The translations under genes were made by a program, and so were the position numbers. The notes beneath the pieces are model-generated. The model was not told the DNA's origin. It worked only from the letters and a program-made list of their open reading frames with translations, and did not search any database. DNA of 23,972 bases, taken from the NCBI GenBank assembly GCA_008668455.1, contig RQCD01000206.1:1-23972 (forward strand), given 5' to 3'. Below are positions 23,366 through 23,972 of the stretch, piece after piece. The stretch is from Clostridia bacterium (GTDB lineage Bacteria > Bacillota > Clostridia > UBA1381). How positions within the stretch are numbered: position 1 is the first letter of the stretch; the number at the start of each line of letters is the position of its first letter.

Positions 23366-23785
23366 TTATGATTTTTTAGAAAAAACGATATATGCAATAT
23401 AATAGATCAAAAGCGAGCAGCATAAAACAGAAGAAAGCGTCTGGACTGCCGCCTGCTGTCCGGCAAAATACGAAACCAGCATCGAAACAGCAAGCAGAAG
23501 AACTCCCAGCCGGAACGTCAAATTTCCTGCCCGGACTGCCAGCTGTACATTTCTTTCATCGGTTTCCTTAATTTCCTGTCCGCGCAGTCTTTCCGGATTC
23601 TTCAAAAGTCTGAAATACTGACTGAACCGGTATGCACCGCCGATTACAAGCATAATACCCAAGCTGAATGCCGTATCGTTTTCCAGAATACGAAATGCTC
23701 CGGATAAAACCAATCCCATACCAATCACGAAATAGCCAACCGCAAACCAAAAGCGCAGTTTGATTTTATTTTCAAATTTCATCAT
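23366..23785 (-). CDS. Small integral membrane protein, partner of the XRE regulator
   Basis: The 139-residue protein has two N-terminal membrane segments (about residues 11-29 and 38-54), a charged cytoplasmic-type loop (LKNPERLRGQEIKETDERN) and two C-terminal segments. The DER-N loop pattern resembles membrane proteins often paired with small XRE regulators in Bacillota, but the family is not named with certainty. Two ATGs (23785, 23782) follow GAGGAGG; the first overlaps the regulator stop (ATGA), showing tight coupling. Function is unknown; sensing or controlling the regulator at the membrane is an inference. Confidence 0.8.
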   Translation of the reverse strand: MMKFENKIKLRFWFAVGYFVIGMGLVLSGAFRILENDTAFSLGIMLVIGGAYRFSQYFRLLKNPERLRGQEIKETDERNVQLAVRAGNLTFRLGVLLLAVSMLVSYFAGQQAAVQTLSSVLCCSLLIYYIAYIVFSKKS

Positions 23786-23972
23786 AATTCCTCCTCAAAT
23801 AAAAATACATCCTCAATTGTTTTGTGAAAAAATACTGCAATTTTATGCGCCAATTGCAGAGAAGCGTTATAACGTCCGTTTTCAAGCGAAATTATGGTCT
23901 GCCGCGTTACCGACAGAGCCGCTGCCAATTCCTCCTGTGGGACATTTTGTTTTTTCCGAAACTCTTTAATCC
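23782..23972 (-). CDS. Small XRE-family transcriptional regulator (5' end outside window)
   Basis: The 62 visible codons read a single helix-turn-helix domain: KEFRKKQNVPQEELAAAL, then SVTRQTIISLENGRYNASL, and end DVFLFEEEL before TGA. This matches the compact, roughly 67-residue XRE regulators of Bacillota, so only about five residues are missing beyond the window edge. It overlaps the membrane protein start by 4 bases and is presumably co-transcribed with it. Confidence 0.9.
   Translation of the reverse strand, partial: IKEFRKKQNVPQEELAAALSVTRQTIISLENGRYNASLQLAHKIAVFFHKTIEDVFLFEEEL

Overview
The window looks like chromosome from an anaerobic, low-to-mid GC Clostridia (Bacillota), probably of gut type. 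The grounds are a CtsR-controlled ctsR-mcsA-mcsB-clpC stress operon, a ferredoxin-dependent 2-oxoacid oxidoreductase operon, an A-type flavodiiron protein, a spore-type (PdaB-like) deacetylase, GGAGG-type ribosome binding sites and near-consensus sigma-A promoters. No tRNA, rRNA, CRISPR array, transposase or prophage gene was seen.

Layout. (1) 45-4472, + strand: promoter, CtsR operator, ctsR, an unusually short mcsA, mcsB and clpC, closed by a hairpin. (2) 4465-10127: an accessory carbohydrate cassette. An AraC-type regulator (-) diverges from a + strand run of a BNR/Asp-box sialidase-fold protein, a two-domain SGNH hydrolase, a PnuC-like membrane transporter, a scar holding the C-terminal remnant of a second PnuC-like gene, and a GH32/43-like beta-propeller protein. 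None of the three enzymes has a visible signal peptide, so they probably work in the cytoplasm on an imported compound. (3) 10169-15250, - strand: promoter, parE-like, parC-like, then a TagA/WecG-type glycosyltransferase. (4) 15309-16137, +: PdaB-like polysaccharide deacetylase and terminator. (5) 16147-18502, -: galE followed by a flavodiiron protein with its own promoter. (6) 18511-19312, +: a PHP-domain phosphoesterase and its terminator. (7) 19338-19530: a 193-bp highly structured element with inverted ends and internal hairpins. Its left end is nearly identical to the hairpin after clpC, so the two look like members of one repeat family. (8) 19539-23277, -: a P-loop ATPase leads a four-gene 2-oxoacid:ferredoxin oxidoreductase operon (ferredoxin, alpha, beta, gamma), and a small unknown gene follows. 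(9) 23366-23972, -: a membrane protein coupled to a small XRE regulator that runs off the window end.

The points most worth checking are the single in-frame TGA in the otherwise intact alpha subunit (21981-21983), the structured repeat family, the PnuC scar, and the assignment of an import role to the PnuC-like protein in the glycan cassette. Several gene starts were moved from the longest open frame to the ATG that follows a good ribosome binding site. Residue numbers refer to those revised starts.
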